This document shows positions 35,215-47,019 of a stretch of DNA of 64,000 nucleotides, piece by piece. The stretch comes from Eumeta japonica (lineage: Eukaryota; Arthropoda; Insecta; Lepidoptera; Psychidae), in contig BGZK01000910.1 in NCBI GenBank assembly GCA_005406025.1, positions 62,001 through 126,000 on the forward strand, read 5' to 3'. The notes under the pieces are model-generated. The model had not been told where the DNA came from and searched no databases. It saw only the letters and a list, made by a program, of their open reading frames with translations. Numbering within the stretch: the first letter of the stretch is position 1; each line of letters begins with the position of its first letter. Made by a program: the position numbers and the translations under genes.

Positions 35215-36100
35215 GAGGTACCGTGAAATCCTGCAAATTTGCCCGCTTTTTTAATTTTTCTATCAAAACTTTAAAAATACGCGTTTTATAGAAAACAATA
35301 GCTAATTACACTAATGACCAGCAATAATGGATTCAAATTTGTCATTTATAAGTCTCGAAATTAAATTATTTTAGGAATTATTGAAATATCAACATACGGG
35401 CAAAATTAAATGCCAATGTGCCCAATTTTGCCAACCTTAGATTGCTAACCCATTTTAAGACCTATAATGCTGAAATTAATATATAATGAATTAATTAGGG
35501 CAATATTGTTACGCAATCTTTCAAAAGGAATAAAAGAATATTCTATTACCCAATAATTGTCTTTAAAGTCTTTTGTGCAAAGTTAGGTAGCCTTTTATAT
35601 TTTTTTCATATAAATACATCAAAAGGCCCAGGGTTAACAAAATACAAACAATGTTGAACAAATATTTATTTTCTAAAGGAAACAACGCTCTCAATACTAG
35701 CGATTATTATCATTACTATTATAATATCTAAATGGTACCTATATTTGCTTACAACAACGAAACAATTTTAAAAATTTAAAACGAATGCGCATCATCAAAC
35801 AAAAAAATCTACCTGTACAGCTAAAACATTTAAGAAATTTAAAATATAAAGAATTAGAATCATCGAACAAAACAAATTCCTCAAGAAGTTCGTTAACTTG
35901 CATTAAATCGGTTTTTTTAAGTAAGCAATACACATCATCTTGATTAGGTCGATTTGGTTTTACAAATTTTATATCTCCTTTCTTTTTAATACTTTTATGG
36001 AAATATATTGTACATCTTTTCTCAGCATACTACAGACTAGCGAAACCGGATTACAGGCAATAAGTTGATGCTGTGTGGTGAGATTTAAAGGATATTATTA
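35215..36100. other. transposon-like relic next to the second minisatellite
   Basis: Begins with TACCGTGAAATCCTGCAAAT at 35219. On the minus strand about 36003-35740 a frame reads KKGDIKFVKPNRPNQDD then VYCLLKKTDLMQVNELLEE, reminiscent of the C-terminal part of some insect transposases, but too little to name. A phrase like the left edge recurs at 38111-38137. Confidence 0.3.
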
Positions 36101-38095
36101 ACTAAAAGTACGTGTTTTCCTTAAAAGCGCCATCTGTTAGATCGTAAAATGTAAGTCATCGTTTTTTTAAAAGCGCCATCTGTTAGATCGTACAACGTAA
36201 GTCAGTGTTTTCCTTAAAAGCGCCATCTGTTAGATTATAAAAGGAAAGCCAGTCTTTTCTTTAAAATCGCCATCTGTTAAATCATAAATGTAAATCTTCG
36301 TTTTCTCCAAAAGCGCCATCTGTTAGATAATATAAAGAAAGCCCTTGTTTGCTTTAAAAACACCATCTAACGATCGTAAATTATAAGTCAGCGTTTTTTT
36401 AAAAGCGCCATCTGTTAGATCGTACAACGTAAGCCAGTGTTTTCCTTAAAAGCGCCATCTATAAGATTATAAAAGGAAAGCGTGTTTTCTTGAAAAGCGC
36501 TATCTGTTAAATCATAAATGTAAATCATCGTTTTCTTCAAAAGCGTCATCTGTTAGATAATAAAAGGAAAGCTCTTGTTTGCTTTAAAAACGACATCTAA
36601 TGATCGTAAAATGTAAGTCAGAGTTTTTTTAAAAAGCGCCATCTGTTAGATCGTACAACGTAAGTAAGTGCTTTCCTTAAAAGCGCCATCTGTTAGATCG
36701 TAAAGTGTAAGTCAGTGCTTTCTTCAAAACGCCATCTGTTAGATCATAAAATGTAAATCAGTACTTTTTCAAAAGCGCCATCTGTTAGATCGTAAAGTGT
36801 AAGTCAGTGTTTTCTTCAAAACGCCATCTGTTAGATCGTAAAGTGTAAGTCAGTGCTTTCTTCAAAACGCCATCTGTTAGATCATAAAATGTAAATCAGT
36901 ATTTTTTCAAAAGCGCCATCTGTTAGATCGTACAACGTAAGCCAGTGTTTTCCTTAAAAGCGCCATCTATAAGATTATAAAAGGAAAGCGTGTTTTCTTG
37001 AAAAGCGCTATCTGTTAAATCATAAATGTAAATCATCGTTTTCTTCAAAAGCGTCATCTGTTAGATAATAAAAGGAAAGCTCTTGTTTGCTTTAAAAACG
37101 ACATCTAATGATCGTAAAATGTAAGTCAGCGTTTTTTTTAAAAGCGCCATCTGTTAGATTGTACAACGTAAGTCAGTGTTTTCTTCAAAACCGCCATCTG
37201 TTAAATCATAAATGTAAATCATCGTTTTCTCCAAAAGCGTCATCTGTTAGATAATAAAAGGAAAGCTCTTGTTTGCTTTAAAAACGACATCTAACGATCG
37301 TAAAATGTAAGTCAGCGTTTTTTTAAAAGCGCCATCTGTTAGATCGTACAACGTAAGCCAGTGTTTTCCTTAAAAGCGCCATCTGTAAGATTATAAAAGA
37401 AAAGCGTGTTTTCTTGAAAAGCGCTATCTGTTAAATCATAAATGTAAATCATCGTTTTCTTCAAAAGCGCCATCTGTTAGATAATAAAAGAAAAGCCATT
37501 GTTTTCTTTAAAAACAACATCTAGCGATCGTAAAATGTAAGTCAGCGTTTTCCTTAAAAGCGTCATCAGTTAGATCATACAACGTAAGTCATTGTTTTCA
37601 TTAAAAGCGCTATCTGTTAGATCGTAAAATGTACATCAGTATTTTTTTAAAAGCGCCATCTGTTAGATAATAAAAGAAAAGCCATTGTTTTCTTTAAAAA
37701 CAACATCTAGCGATCGTAAAATGTAAGTCAGCGTTTTCCTTAAAAGCGTCATCAGTTAGATCATACAACATAAGTCATTGTTTTCATTAAAAGCGCTATC
37801 TGTTAGATCGTAAAATGTACATCAGTATTTTTTTAAAAGCGCCATCTGTTAGATAATATGAGAAAAGCCATTGTTTTCTTTAAAAACAACATCTAGCGAT
37901 CGTAAAATGTAAGTCAGCGTTTTCCTTAAAAGCGTCATCAGTTAGATCATACAACGTAAGTCATTGTTTTCATTAAAAGCGCTATCTGTTAGATCGTAAA
38001 ATGTACATCAGTATTTTTTTAAAAGCGCCATCTGTTAGATTATAAAAGAAAAGCCAGTGTTTTCTTTAAAAACGACATCTAGCGATCGTAAAATG
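36100..38095. repeat. 47-bp minisatellite array (about 42 units)
   Basis: Tandem units of the form GCGCCATCTGTTAGATCG, then TAAAATGTAAGTCAGTG and TTTTCCTTAAAA. Units differ by up to about a quarter. At the right end a tetramer repeats: GCCATTGTTTTCTTTAAAAA begins at 37495, 37681 and 37867 and, with one change, at 38053, so the period is 186 bp. Read in opposite orientation the unit aligns with the 48-bp satellite at 6.2-15.1 kb, sharing GCCATCTGTTAGATC exactly with its older block. No coding capacity. Confidence 0.95.
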
Positions 38096-38861
38096 TCAGT
38101 GTCTGTAACTGTTACCGTCAAATCCTACAAAATTGCCAAAACTGCCGAATTTTGCCCAAACAGCAAAATTAACTTGAAACGTTACTAACTGAAAACCTAT
38201 TTCAAATATGACTGTTTTCTCTTTTAAGTAGAAAACTAGACTGTTTTCTGACAGCACTGAGTTTTTATATAGGTATCTAATGTCAATCAGTTGCTCGTTA
38301 TTTGCTATCAAAAAAACGTTGAATTCGGTGGTGCCAATTTTTTTCCAAGAAATGATCGAATAGAAGCAATTAAAAGGTGAGAAATTGAAATGGTTTAAAG
38401 AAATGTAATCATATTTTCATGATGTTTCATAATTACGAAACAGGAATCTAGTTAAGTGTAGTGAAGTTATGGCGTTGGGCAATGTTAGGCATGTATACTT
38501 CTGTCTTTTTATTATTTCTTACTAGTATGTATGAAAATAATAATTTTTACTGCATATAAGCAGATACTTATATGCTTAATTGTTTTTATTGTAGAATATG
38601 TAGATTTACAGTAATACTTTATTTTTTATTAACAAAATGAATTAATAATAAATCTCAACAATATTGTTTACATTTTAAGATAAGTAGAAAAAAAGGGTGT
38701 GTGTGTGTGTTAGCTCCGACGCACGACTGGAGTTTACTCTTTACAAACGATTATAAAATAAATAGATTAGTGAATGAGGGTAAATGAATGCATTTTTTGT
38801 ATGTATGGTAAATCAGTATGTTATTTTTTTTTCCAGCCTGGTATCGAGGAGAAAAAAAAGT

Positions 38862-39560
38862 ATGAAGTTTGCAGTACCAAGAATATGGAGGGAGTCTACT
38901 AATCACCTAATCACATCAATGATTGGTACTTTTGTGTAGTTAATCCACGCAAGCGTCGGGCTGGGAAAAATGCTAAAATAATTCAGTACCCAGATCTATC
39001 ATCAACAACCGCTTCAGTACCCTACAGTGAACATTTTCCTGTGCCTTCTCGTTCTAATATGAAGGAACAGCTGCCGCTATCACAAGTGTCTGGTAGTAGC
39101 GGATGTAGCAAATTCTTACTCCAATCAGTGTCTGTAGAACCTCATCTTATTAATTCAGAAGAGCTTAATGAATCGGTGTGAGACTTAAACCTACCTAAAC
39201 TTAAAGCAGAAATACTAGCTTCACGGCTGAACTAATGGAATTTGCTCAAGAAGGATGTTAACATAAATGATCAAAGGAAAAGTCATGAAATATTTTCTGC
39301 ATTTTTTACAAAGGAAGACGGACTTTGTTATTGCAATGATGTGAAAGGTTTATTTAAAACATTCGGAATCCCTTGCGTTCCTTCTGGGTGGCGTCTTTTC
39401 ATCGAAATTTCTACAAAAAGTTTAAAAGCAGTTGTCCTTCATAATGGCAATGAATTTTCATCTCTACCTCTGGCATGAGCCAGAATGATCTGTAATGCTC
39501 AAAGAAAATTACGAAAGCGTTAAAATGGTGCTTCAAACTTTACGTTAACAATGTTATCGA
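38862..39560 (+). pseudogene. decayed transposon-type gene (uncharacterised insect family)
   Basis: Plus-strand fragments in order: MKFAVPRIWRESTNHL, YFCVVNPRKRRAGKNAKIIQ with YPDLSSTTASVPYSEHFPVP, NLPKLKAEILASRL, SHEIFSAFFTKEDGLCYCND, GIPCVPSGWRLFIEIS, KSLKAVVLHNGNEFSSLPLA and MLKENYESVKMVLQTL. The order matches a multi-copy insect family I remember, in which DCYFC, P-x-EWRLFID-S, SLKAVLLHNGN and LKE-x-YE are conserved. Several stops and at least three frame changes show it is dead. Its biochemical role is unknown to me; copy number in other insects suggests mobile origin. Confidence 0.65.
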
Positions 39561-39619
39561 GGACAATTGAGAACATGATGGGTGGCTACATTTGGCGTTT
39601 CGACTCCAAACTTCTGTGC

Positions 39620-39661
39620 GAGTAGGAACTTTCTCGTATTAGTACGAGAAAGTTCCTACTC
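39620..39661. repeat. 42-bp perfect palindrome, 4-base loop
   Basis: Arms 39620-39638 (GAGTAGGAACTTTCTCGTA) and 39643-39661 are exactly complementary; the loop is TTAG. It directly follows the decayed transposon gene. Confidence 0.92.
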
Positions 39662-39669
39662 ACAAAGAA

Positions 39670-41470
39670 AAATATGTGGTTTTAAAGCTTTTTTCTGTTT
39701 CGTTTTATATATTTGGAAATTTATCTTTATTGTTATTTGTAAATAAAAGTGATTAACATATAAATTAAATTTCTTTTTCTTGCTTATGTATTCTATTGAA
39801 TTAAAAAGGTTAAATTTTCTTAAAATTTTAAATTTCGTTCTGGTTGCTACAAAAGCTAATTTTATTAGATGAAAGTATTTTTTCATTGTTTAGTTAGACC
39901 TAACTAATCAAAATCATCACTACGGAACTCACACTCAAAAATCATGTTTACTTGTGTTATCCATTCTGAATGTCTTTTTTAATATATGCAGAGACATATA
40001 TTACATGTACCTATATAGCATATGAGACGGTTGCTCTCAAATTTTCATTAGAATCGTTAAAAAAATGGCTGGCATTTATAAGACAGATGTGCGTACGGAC
40101 GGTAGGTCGAAATAATAAAGTTCTCATATTTTGCCATTGACTATGTAATATTAAAGAGCTTTACAATTTTAGATTATAATTACGGAATGTAATTCGCGAA
40201 GACGTAGAATAATCCATTTACTGCCTAAAGTTGTGCAAATTCACATAGAAAACTACAGACACGTATATCTATTTAACGCAACCAATGGCGCGTTGCGCCA
40301 AAAGTAAAAACGTAATCCGTGAGATTTCTCAAATCGTCCATACATTGTCTATCAAAGTTTACGGGTTACGTTTACGAATTATATTTTTACAAATATTTCA
40401 CATAACAATGCCGGTGGGCGTGCCGCCATCGGTGCTCATGTCTACGTGTTACTGCCACGTCATTGCAATGCATATAACACAAGTTTTTTATTAAAAAAAA
40501 AACTATTTTTTGTATAACCTTAACGGAGTCAGAGTTTGTTAAATGTTTACATGACACTAAATCTGTGATTCGGTTCCGTTTTGACACTTATTAAAATTAT
40601 ATATTTTTAATTCTTTTTAGCCTATTTTATTTTTTATTGCAGGCACACGCGAGGTGTTTTATGCTGTCGGGTCTAGCGTGAAGTGTCGTGTAATAATGGC
40701 GGCCAAAACATGGAATTAAATCGTATTGAAGTACTTCGTAATGTAATATTTTATTGCATGGATGTTAGGTACATCTGTCGGACATGGAGCGAACGTGAAA
40801 CCAATATAAAACCATAACAGCAATTTAGACGACAATACATGAATTCATTTGTGTGTAACTACTTTAACCCAAAAATGTATTTTCTTTTTTAATTTTTTGG
40901 AAATAGCTTAATTTGCAAAAAATAGGTTTCAATTATGAATTACGTCATTTATAATTTCATATAACGATACCCAGTAAAAATATTAGTTCATAAGATATCG
41001 CTTGTTTGGGTTGTGCGGAAGTTATTTGTCACACCACTTGACTTTGAATTTAGTGTTAATAAATTTCGTATCTTTATTCCGTGATTCTCTTTATTTTGTC
41101 CATTTTTAATAATGCGTATATAAATTTATCTGATTATATAAGGATTAAAATAACAATTTAATTTATAAATTTGGGCTGTTCTATGCAAAAAGATCTATCA
41201 GACCTGTCAGGCGTCACTGTCGGTCCACTCCGACGTGCGCCTTTCTGGTGCTAATAAAAAATTGGGCAAGAGGATGTCGGTTTAAGCTCATTAAAAGTTT
41301 CCGAAGCCATTATTGCAAATAAATACGGACATAGACTACAGACGAGAAGAGTACGTTGTTACACTTTTTCCATGAATTCCGCGCAGAATAGTTTTAAGCA
41401 TTTTAGTCACCTATAAGTAGAAAAGCAACTAGTTATATCAACTATTACTATTGAACTAGTTTAAACTAAA
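39670..41470. other. no gene seen
   Basis: AT-rich, with an isolated richer patch near 40640-40710 that has an ATGGCGGCC start context but closes after seven codons. No supported exon or repeat. Confidence 0.4.
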
Positions 41471-41474
41471 GTGC

Positions 41475-42010
41475 ATCAGAAAAAAAGCGCATTTTTATGG
41501 CACTTACGCTCTTATGTTGAGAAGCGTTATTTTTCGGTAATAACTCAAAAACAGCATATCCCACCATGTTTAAAATAATTTTCGTTGAAAGTATTTATTA
41601 AGTGTTACCTTCGTTATTTTTTCATATGTTTTGGACATACGGTTTAGAAAATAGAGGGTGGGGGATACAATTACGCAACTTTTGGAGCGATTTTTTTAGA
41701 AATGATTCACGTAATTAGATAAATTGTTTAGACCCTTAAAATGTGTTCAGAAGAACTGTCAAAAAACATTGATGTTACTGAAAAAAATTTTTTTCATCTT
41801 CGGTCCCCTGTATGGAGTGCCCCCTTCTAGAAATATTTATTTTTGTTAATTAACTACCAATCTAAGTAGCGGCTTATACAAGACACCTACACTATAAATT
41901 TTGTCTTATAGTTTTTGAATAAAATGCCTGTGACATACGGACGGATGGACATGACGAAACCATAAGGGTTCCGTTTTTAGCATTTTGGCTTGGAACCCTG
42001 AAAACCTGGA
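41475..42010 (+). repeat. lepidopteran-type interspersed repeat
   Basis: Phrases GCGCATTTTTATGGCACTTA, ATAACTCAAAAACAGCATA, CCACCATGTTTAAAATAATT, AAGTAGCGGCTTATAC and GACATGACGAAACCATAAGG then GGTTCCGTTTTTAGC occur in an order I recognise from repeats abundant in moth genomes. No open frame of note. Good evidence for the order of the organism, less so for the element type. Confidence 0.6.
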
Positions 42011-42753
42011 TACTTTTACTGAATTATCTATGTAATAATTGAAATGGAAATGATATAGTGTTGGGGTCGGTGCTAATTTTAATGTAAAAAAACTAAAAAT
42101 TGATCTTCTTTCTTTTATTAAGGTTAATTCATTTAACACGCGGAAAATTTTGTTTTTGAATGGCATTTAGTTGTATTTTTTTAAATGTTATTTTTAATGG
42201 TTTATTCTATATTTTCTTCGGAAAACTAGATTTTTATGAGCCTAAAAATATACTAGAATTTCTTAACAATATCGAAACTCATTAAAGGAAAATTTTCAAT
42301 GAAAATATGGCATAAAAGAAATCTTGAGATAGCCTCTAAACGTCCATTGAACACCTTTCAAAGGAGGATGATTGATGTATGTGTTTACATACTTTGTTGG
42401 AAAAATATAAAACGCAGAAATTCAGTATACATTTAATATAGAACATTTAAGAATTTACTCCAAATTTTAGGTAATAATATCAGTCCACAATTTTGCTTGT
42501 TAAAGTAAGTTAAGTGATTCTATCACATATACTAATTGAAAATAGTTGAAAAAATAGAGATATTTCTAAAGTTATTAATAATTTGATTATCATTATAAGA
42601 CAAATCGGATATTCGTTTATTTATGATAACTAATATATTTTCTTTATAGTCTTTCTTGAAAAATAGTGAAAAATAAAAGAAATTCACCAAATGAAGTTTG
42701 GATATTGCATTAAAGTCTTCTATGAATTCCTATAAAAGTAAAAAAATAATCGG

Positions 42754-43045
42754 TACGGGGTAGTGGTGGTTCGGCGGTTAAGGCTACGGCCTCGGGTCAG
42801 AAGTGCTACATTCGATTCTGTTCACAGCCGAATTGGGGAACGAGCTTTAATTTAAGTCAAAGTAAGCTTATGCTCCGTGCCTAGAACTGCACGTTAGTCG
42901 CGGACGCTATCACCACATTGGTGATGATAGTCTTTAACAGCTCCCAATTTGCACTGAGCCAGCGCAGAAAGTTCAAGGTTCAAGGAATAAAGAAAATCGT
43001 GAGAGCGTACGGCCTAACAATGGGATAAACAAAGCCTGACACAAA
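42754..43045 (+). repeat. tRNA-derived SINE
   Basis: Head contains TAGTGGTGGTTCGGCGGTTA (box A-like) and ATTCGATTCT (box B-like) about 45 bases apart, a body with TGCTCCGTGCCTAGAACTGC, and a tail with GTTCAAGGTTCAAGG and GGGATAAACAAAGCCTGA. The head is typical of insect tRNA-derived SINEs. Ends approximate. Confidence 0.65.
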
Positions 43046-43814
43046 AATCAGTATGGAATTTTCATAGATAAAGAGAGGTAAAGAATTTGCGTTTTACAGC
43101 ATATTGGTAGAAAGAATAGTTTATCAGATAATCTTAAATTAAAACAGTGAGTTATTAAGACGAGAGGAGTGACTCATCGACTCACGCACTACGATATTTC
43201 CGTAATTATAAGCCCGATGGAAATTTGATTTGAATTTGATGAGATGATAATTTGTATAACGTAAGGGCTCAATAAGAAGGATTTTTGGAAATTCCCTTTA
43301 TATCGGAGTAAAAGGGAGTTTGTCGACTTTTGTACGAAAATTTTTATGGAGCGAGGTACGATTATGTTTAGTACAAGTATTGCTCATGAAAAAGGGCGAG
43401 ACGCGGATTTGGCGATTAAGTGAAAGAGGAATAGGGATGTATAGTGTGTAAAAATGAGTGCCTATTTAATTCGTTTTCTTTGCGTGCCTTTAGTGTGTTT
43501 AGTGATTTACTACTCGTCTAATTATTATAAAATTGGCCGTAAGTTTATTCGCAAACGGTAAGGTTTCTGAAAAAAAAAACTACTATCCCCGATTTCATCT
43601 GAGTATACATGGTATTTATAGATGAAAACAACTAACCGATTCTAAAAATTGCTTCATGAACAAGAAGCTCGTTGAGTAAAATAAACTATTAAATTCTTTG
43701 ACGTCATCTGCATATTCTTACTATTACAGATACCGAAAATTCTTCCACTTATAAGACGCTACGTTATCTCCAAGTAATATAGTCTAAATTTTATTTTTTA
43801 TACTAACCCCGTCC

Positions 43815-43925
43815 AAATCAGAATTACGAGCGGGAGCGGAATCGAAATTGCAAACGGGACTAGGAGCAGAATCGAGGGTTGTAGAGTCGAAGTTGAGACT
43901 AGAAGAGATCGAAATCACGAACGGA
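43815..43925 (+). repeat. degenerate ACGGGAC/TCGGAAT-type repeat
   Basis: Imperfect short-unit repeat (GAGCGGAATCGAAATTGCAA, ACGGGACTAGGAGCAG, AGTCGAAGTTGAGACTAG). The same order of phrases recurs at 48460-48650. Runs directly into the 106-108 bp tandem repeat. Confidence 0.6.
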
Positions 43926-43995
43926 ATCACGATCATGATCGGAATCTAAATAAGGAGCAGCACCGAGATCAGAATTCAGTGGGGACTAGAAATGG

Positions 43996-44003
43996 TTACT
44001 ACT
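43996..44003. repeat. hAT target site duplication, left
   Basis: TTACTACT, identical to 47012-47019. Confidence 0.92.
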
Positions 44004-47000
44004 CAGGGATGGAAAAAAAACATGTTTTTTTTTAAAGAACAAAACATCATGTTTTATTTCAAAAACAAAAAAAAAACATGTTTTTTATTAATGCTTCATT
44101 GCTGTTTTATTTACCTTGTTTTGAAAATGTTTTAATCATGTCTTAAACACGTACATATGTATAAAATGAAAAAAAAAAATATTAAAAATCAAAAAGTATT
44201 TATTTATTAAAATTATAATTATTATTTTAAAACAACAGTTACGTTAAACTTAAAATGCAATCAAGTTCCCATCTCTTATCTTCAACTCAACCCTCAACTT
44301 CCATGATCTGAAGTTTCTCGAGCGAACTATGGGGGGTTAAGAGCCCTCATAATTGCAACCAATTTAGCAGCTTTCTCTGTGCCGAGCTTGTTTCTTAATT
44401 TTGAATGTACCAGTCCGAATGACGAGAATAACCTTTCAATTTCTGCGGAGGAAGCAGTTGCAGTAAATAACTGACACGTAATGTCGAGCATCCCTGGATC
44501 CACTTTAGTACTCACTGATTTCCACCACACAGACACATGCGTTTTCATTAAAAGGTCTTTTTTAAACATGTACTCCAAAAAAGGATAACTCCTCGCACGG
44601 TACGCCAGGACATCTTTCATGGCATTCGGATAGCTTGAATCTAAAAACTCCATGCCTATTGTGTCCTCCTCTTCTGATAGACCATTTCCATTATAATTGG
44701 GGTCTAATATGTAAGCAGCGAAATGTGCTGGTGTCATTGCGGCTTTAAATCTTGCTTTAAGTTTATCTGCTTCTTCTGGCAACCAGTCCGATGAGAGTAA
44801 ATCTTTCCATATATGTGTACAATTACTTAGGACGCACAGGTCTTTCTGAATGAGATCGAGAGCAATGGCTACTTTTTTCAGCTTTTTGACATAGTTCTCA
44901 ACATTTTCTTTGAATTCAACATCTTGGACGTTCCTTACGATTGTTAAATCTAATACAGACCTGTGCTCGCTGCATACTTTTACAAGACAGTGCCAGTTGT
45001 TCACGTAGGATTCGAGACAATCGGCTAATGTATTCCTGCGTACATCTTGAGGTAGTACAAGTGCTTTTCCACCAGCCTCCTTGTACTTTGCTTGTGGAAA
45101 ATGATGATATTTGAAATACTTAATAATTTTTTTCACATCGCTTTTTATCTCCGCCTCTTCAATATCCTTGGCAAATAAATTAATTAAATGAGCAGAACAC
45201 CCATATGTTATAACATCGCCAATCTGATCATCTTCTAATTCCGTTAATTGTCTTCGCATTTTGCCATATTAGCGGCGTTGTCAGTTACGAAGCTACGTAC
45301 ATTGCAACCAAAACTGTGGCACATTTTAATGCTTTCTATTGCTAGAATTAAGAGATAATTACTAGTGTGACTGTTGCTAGAAGTGTCTATTGTATCTATG
45401 AGGTAAACGCTATCATAATTTTCAGTAGTGGTCACACTAACACACACAATAGGCTCATTACGTATGTTACTCCAACCATCAAGAGCCATACAAACCACTT
45501 TTCCTTTCAGATTATTTTCCATATTTGATTTTACGGTATCATATACTTCATCCAGCAGTTTTCCGCCTATATTTTTTCTGTTTGGTGGCAAATAGCCCGG
45601 TCGAGATAATTGCATCATCGTGATAAATTCTGGATGCTCAGAGTGCCGAAATGGAGTATTTGTGGCGTAAATATATTTTGTAACCTAAATATTAATTTTA
45701 TGTTTTTCCTTTTCCGATGTTTTCACTATGTATTGTGACATTGAGCCTCTTGAAGAAGGCTTCGACAGTGTCGGCACTTGTGAAGCCTGACTCGTTTTCT
45801 CAGCTGTTGGGTTGACCTTGACTTGCCTTCCATCAGCACCGCAGTCTAGAACAAAGAAACTTATAAATACCCAAAACAACTGTCCTTTATTATCTACAAA
45901 TAGAAAATAACATAATTTGTCTGGTTTTCCGCCCTTCAATTATTCAAGGTTATCATAGTTTAATAAGAAAGAAATTTTTAATATTCCAGGTTGCATTCTT
46001 TGTGTCATGTAGGTACCTACTAAGTATATAAAGTTACATTTAAATATGTCTAGGCTGGGTGTTTGTTTTAACGTGGAGGAAAAAGAAACAGACAAACAAG
46101 AATAATTTAAAATGTCAATAGGCAAATATAAATGAAATGGGTAAGGATGTATCAGGACCGGCAATAACAATGATTATTTATTGATTATAAAAATTACAAA
46201 ACGTTTTTAAAACTGAACAATAGAACAAAATGACATTATTTTTCACTGATCATTGACAAATAGTTAATGCATAGATATACATTTATTTACTTTCTTACCT
46301 TCATCACTTGAATCATTTTCACAGATTTGTATTCTCGAAGAAGAGGTTGATGCACTCGAATTTCTAGATGCATAATCTGGACACTTTTCCAAATGTGCTC
46401 TCATACGAGGAATCAGGCCCACCATGTTTGTCTTGCAATGCTTGCATTGCGCTCTGAGTGTTTTTCCGCGAACTCCAGTGGTAGAACTCGAAGAGGCTGG
46501 AATTTCTATAAAGTTCCGCCAAAGTGGGTCTTTCTTCCGCCCTGTTATCATATTTTTTTCCCAAATAACACACCACACACGACACACCGTTATTGTTTAT
46601 TAATAACGCCGAACAAAAATAATTATTTAAACAAAAAAGTACGTGTCCACATTACACAAGCAAAACATGAATTGATCGATTTCGTTCGGCTTTCATTTTA
46701 TCTAGCTGAACAAAAGCAAACCGGAAAATCCCCGCGTTTTATGAACATTCACCGCATTACCGCTTGTCAGTCAGGGGAATCCCATTTAGTAATATCGATG
46801 TTGCCAACTCTTTAGTAAAAAACATACCATAAAATGAGTTTTTTAATTTCTTCTAATTAAAAGTATAAAGAGTTTTTTTTTATGTGTTTTCAACATGTTT
46901 AAAACAAATTAGTTTTAATCATGTTTTAAACGTGATACATAATTTTGTAGTGTTTTAATCAGTGTTTTAAACGTGTGTTTAAAACAAATGTTTTAAACAT

Positions 47001-47011
47001 TGCCAACCCTG
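44004..47011 (-). mobile_element. hAT transposon with perfect 8-bp target duplication
   Basis: Left end CAGGGATGG at 44004 and right end CCAACCCTG ending at 47011 are imperfect inverted repeats (CAGGG then T-G-G). TTACTACT flanks both sides (43996-44003 and 47012-47019), the 8-bp duplication of hAT elements. Both sub-terminal regions are rich in AACATGTTTT and GTTTTAAAC words. The 3,008-bp element carries one minus-strand transposase gene with an intron. It is inserted into a unit of the 106-108 bp tandem repeat. Confidence 0.95.
44327..46587 (-). pseudogene. hAT transposase, BED zinc finger, two disabling changes
   Basis: Exon 1 (46587 or 46551 to 46299, donor GTAAGA) has a BED-type finger: DPLWRNFIEI, CKHCKTNM, RMRAHLEKC. 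Exon 2 (from 45845, acceptor TTCTAG) joins in phase and continues to KEKHKINI, where a TAG (45687-45685) interrupts; the same frame goes on with VTKYIYATNTPFRHSEHPEF. Then LSRPGYLPPNRKNIGGKLLD, MALDGWSN and FVTDNAANM carry the expected Asp motifs. Near 45255 one base is missing in a short A run and the frame shifts to MRRQLTELEDD, VITYGCSAHLINLFAKDI and, at the end, the dimerisation block ATASSAEIERLFSSFG and LRNKLGTEKAAKL. Otherwise intact: a recently active copy with two lesions. Confidence 0.92.
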
Positions 47012-47019
47012 TTACTACT
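47012..47019. repeat. hAT target site duplication, right
   Basis: TTACTACT, identical to 43996-44003; it is also part of the local tandem repeat unit. Confidence 0.92.

Noticed and set aside
40674..40720. ATGGCGGCC start in a good context
   Set aside because: The frame closes after seven codons and no GT donor in phase precedes the stop.
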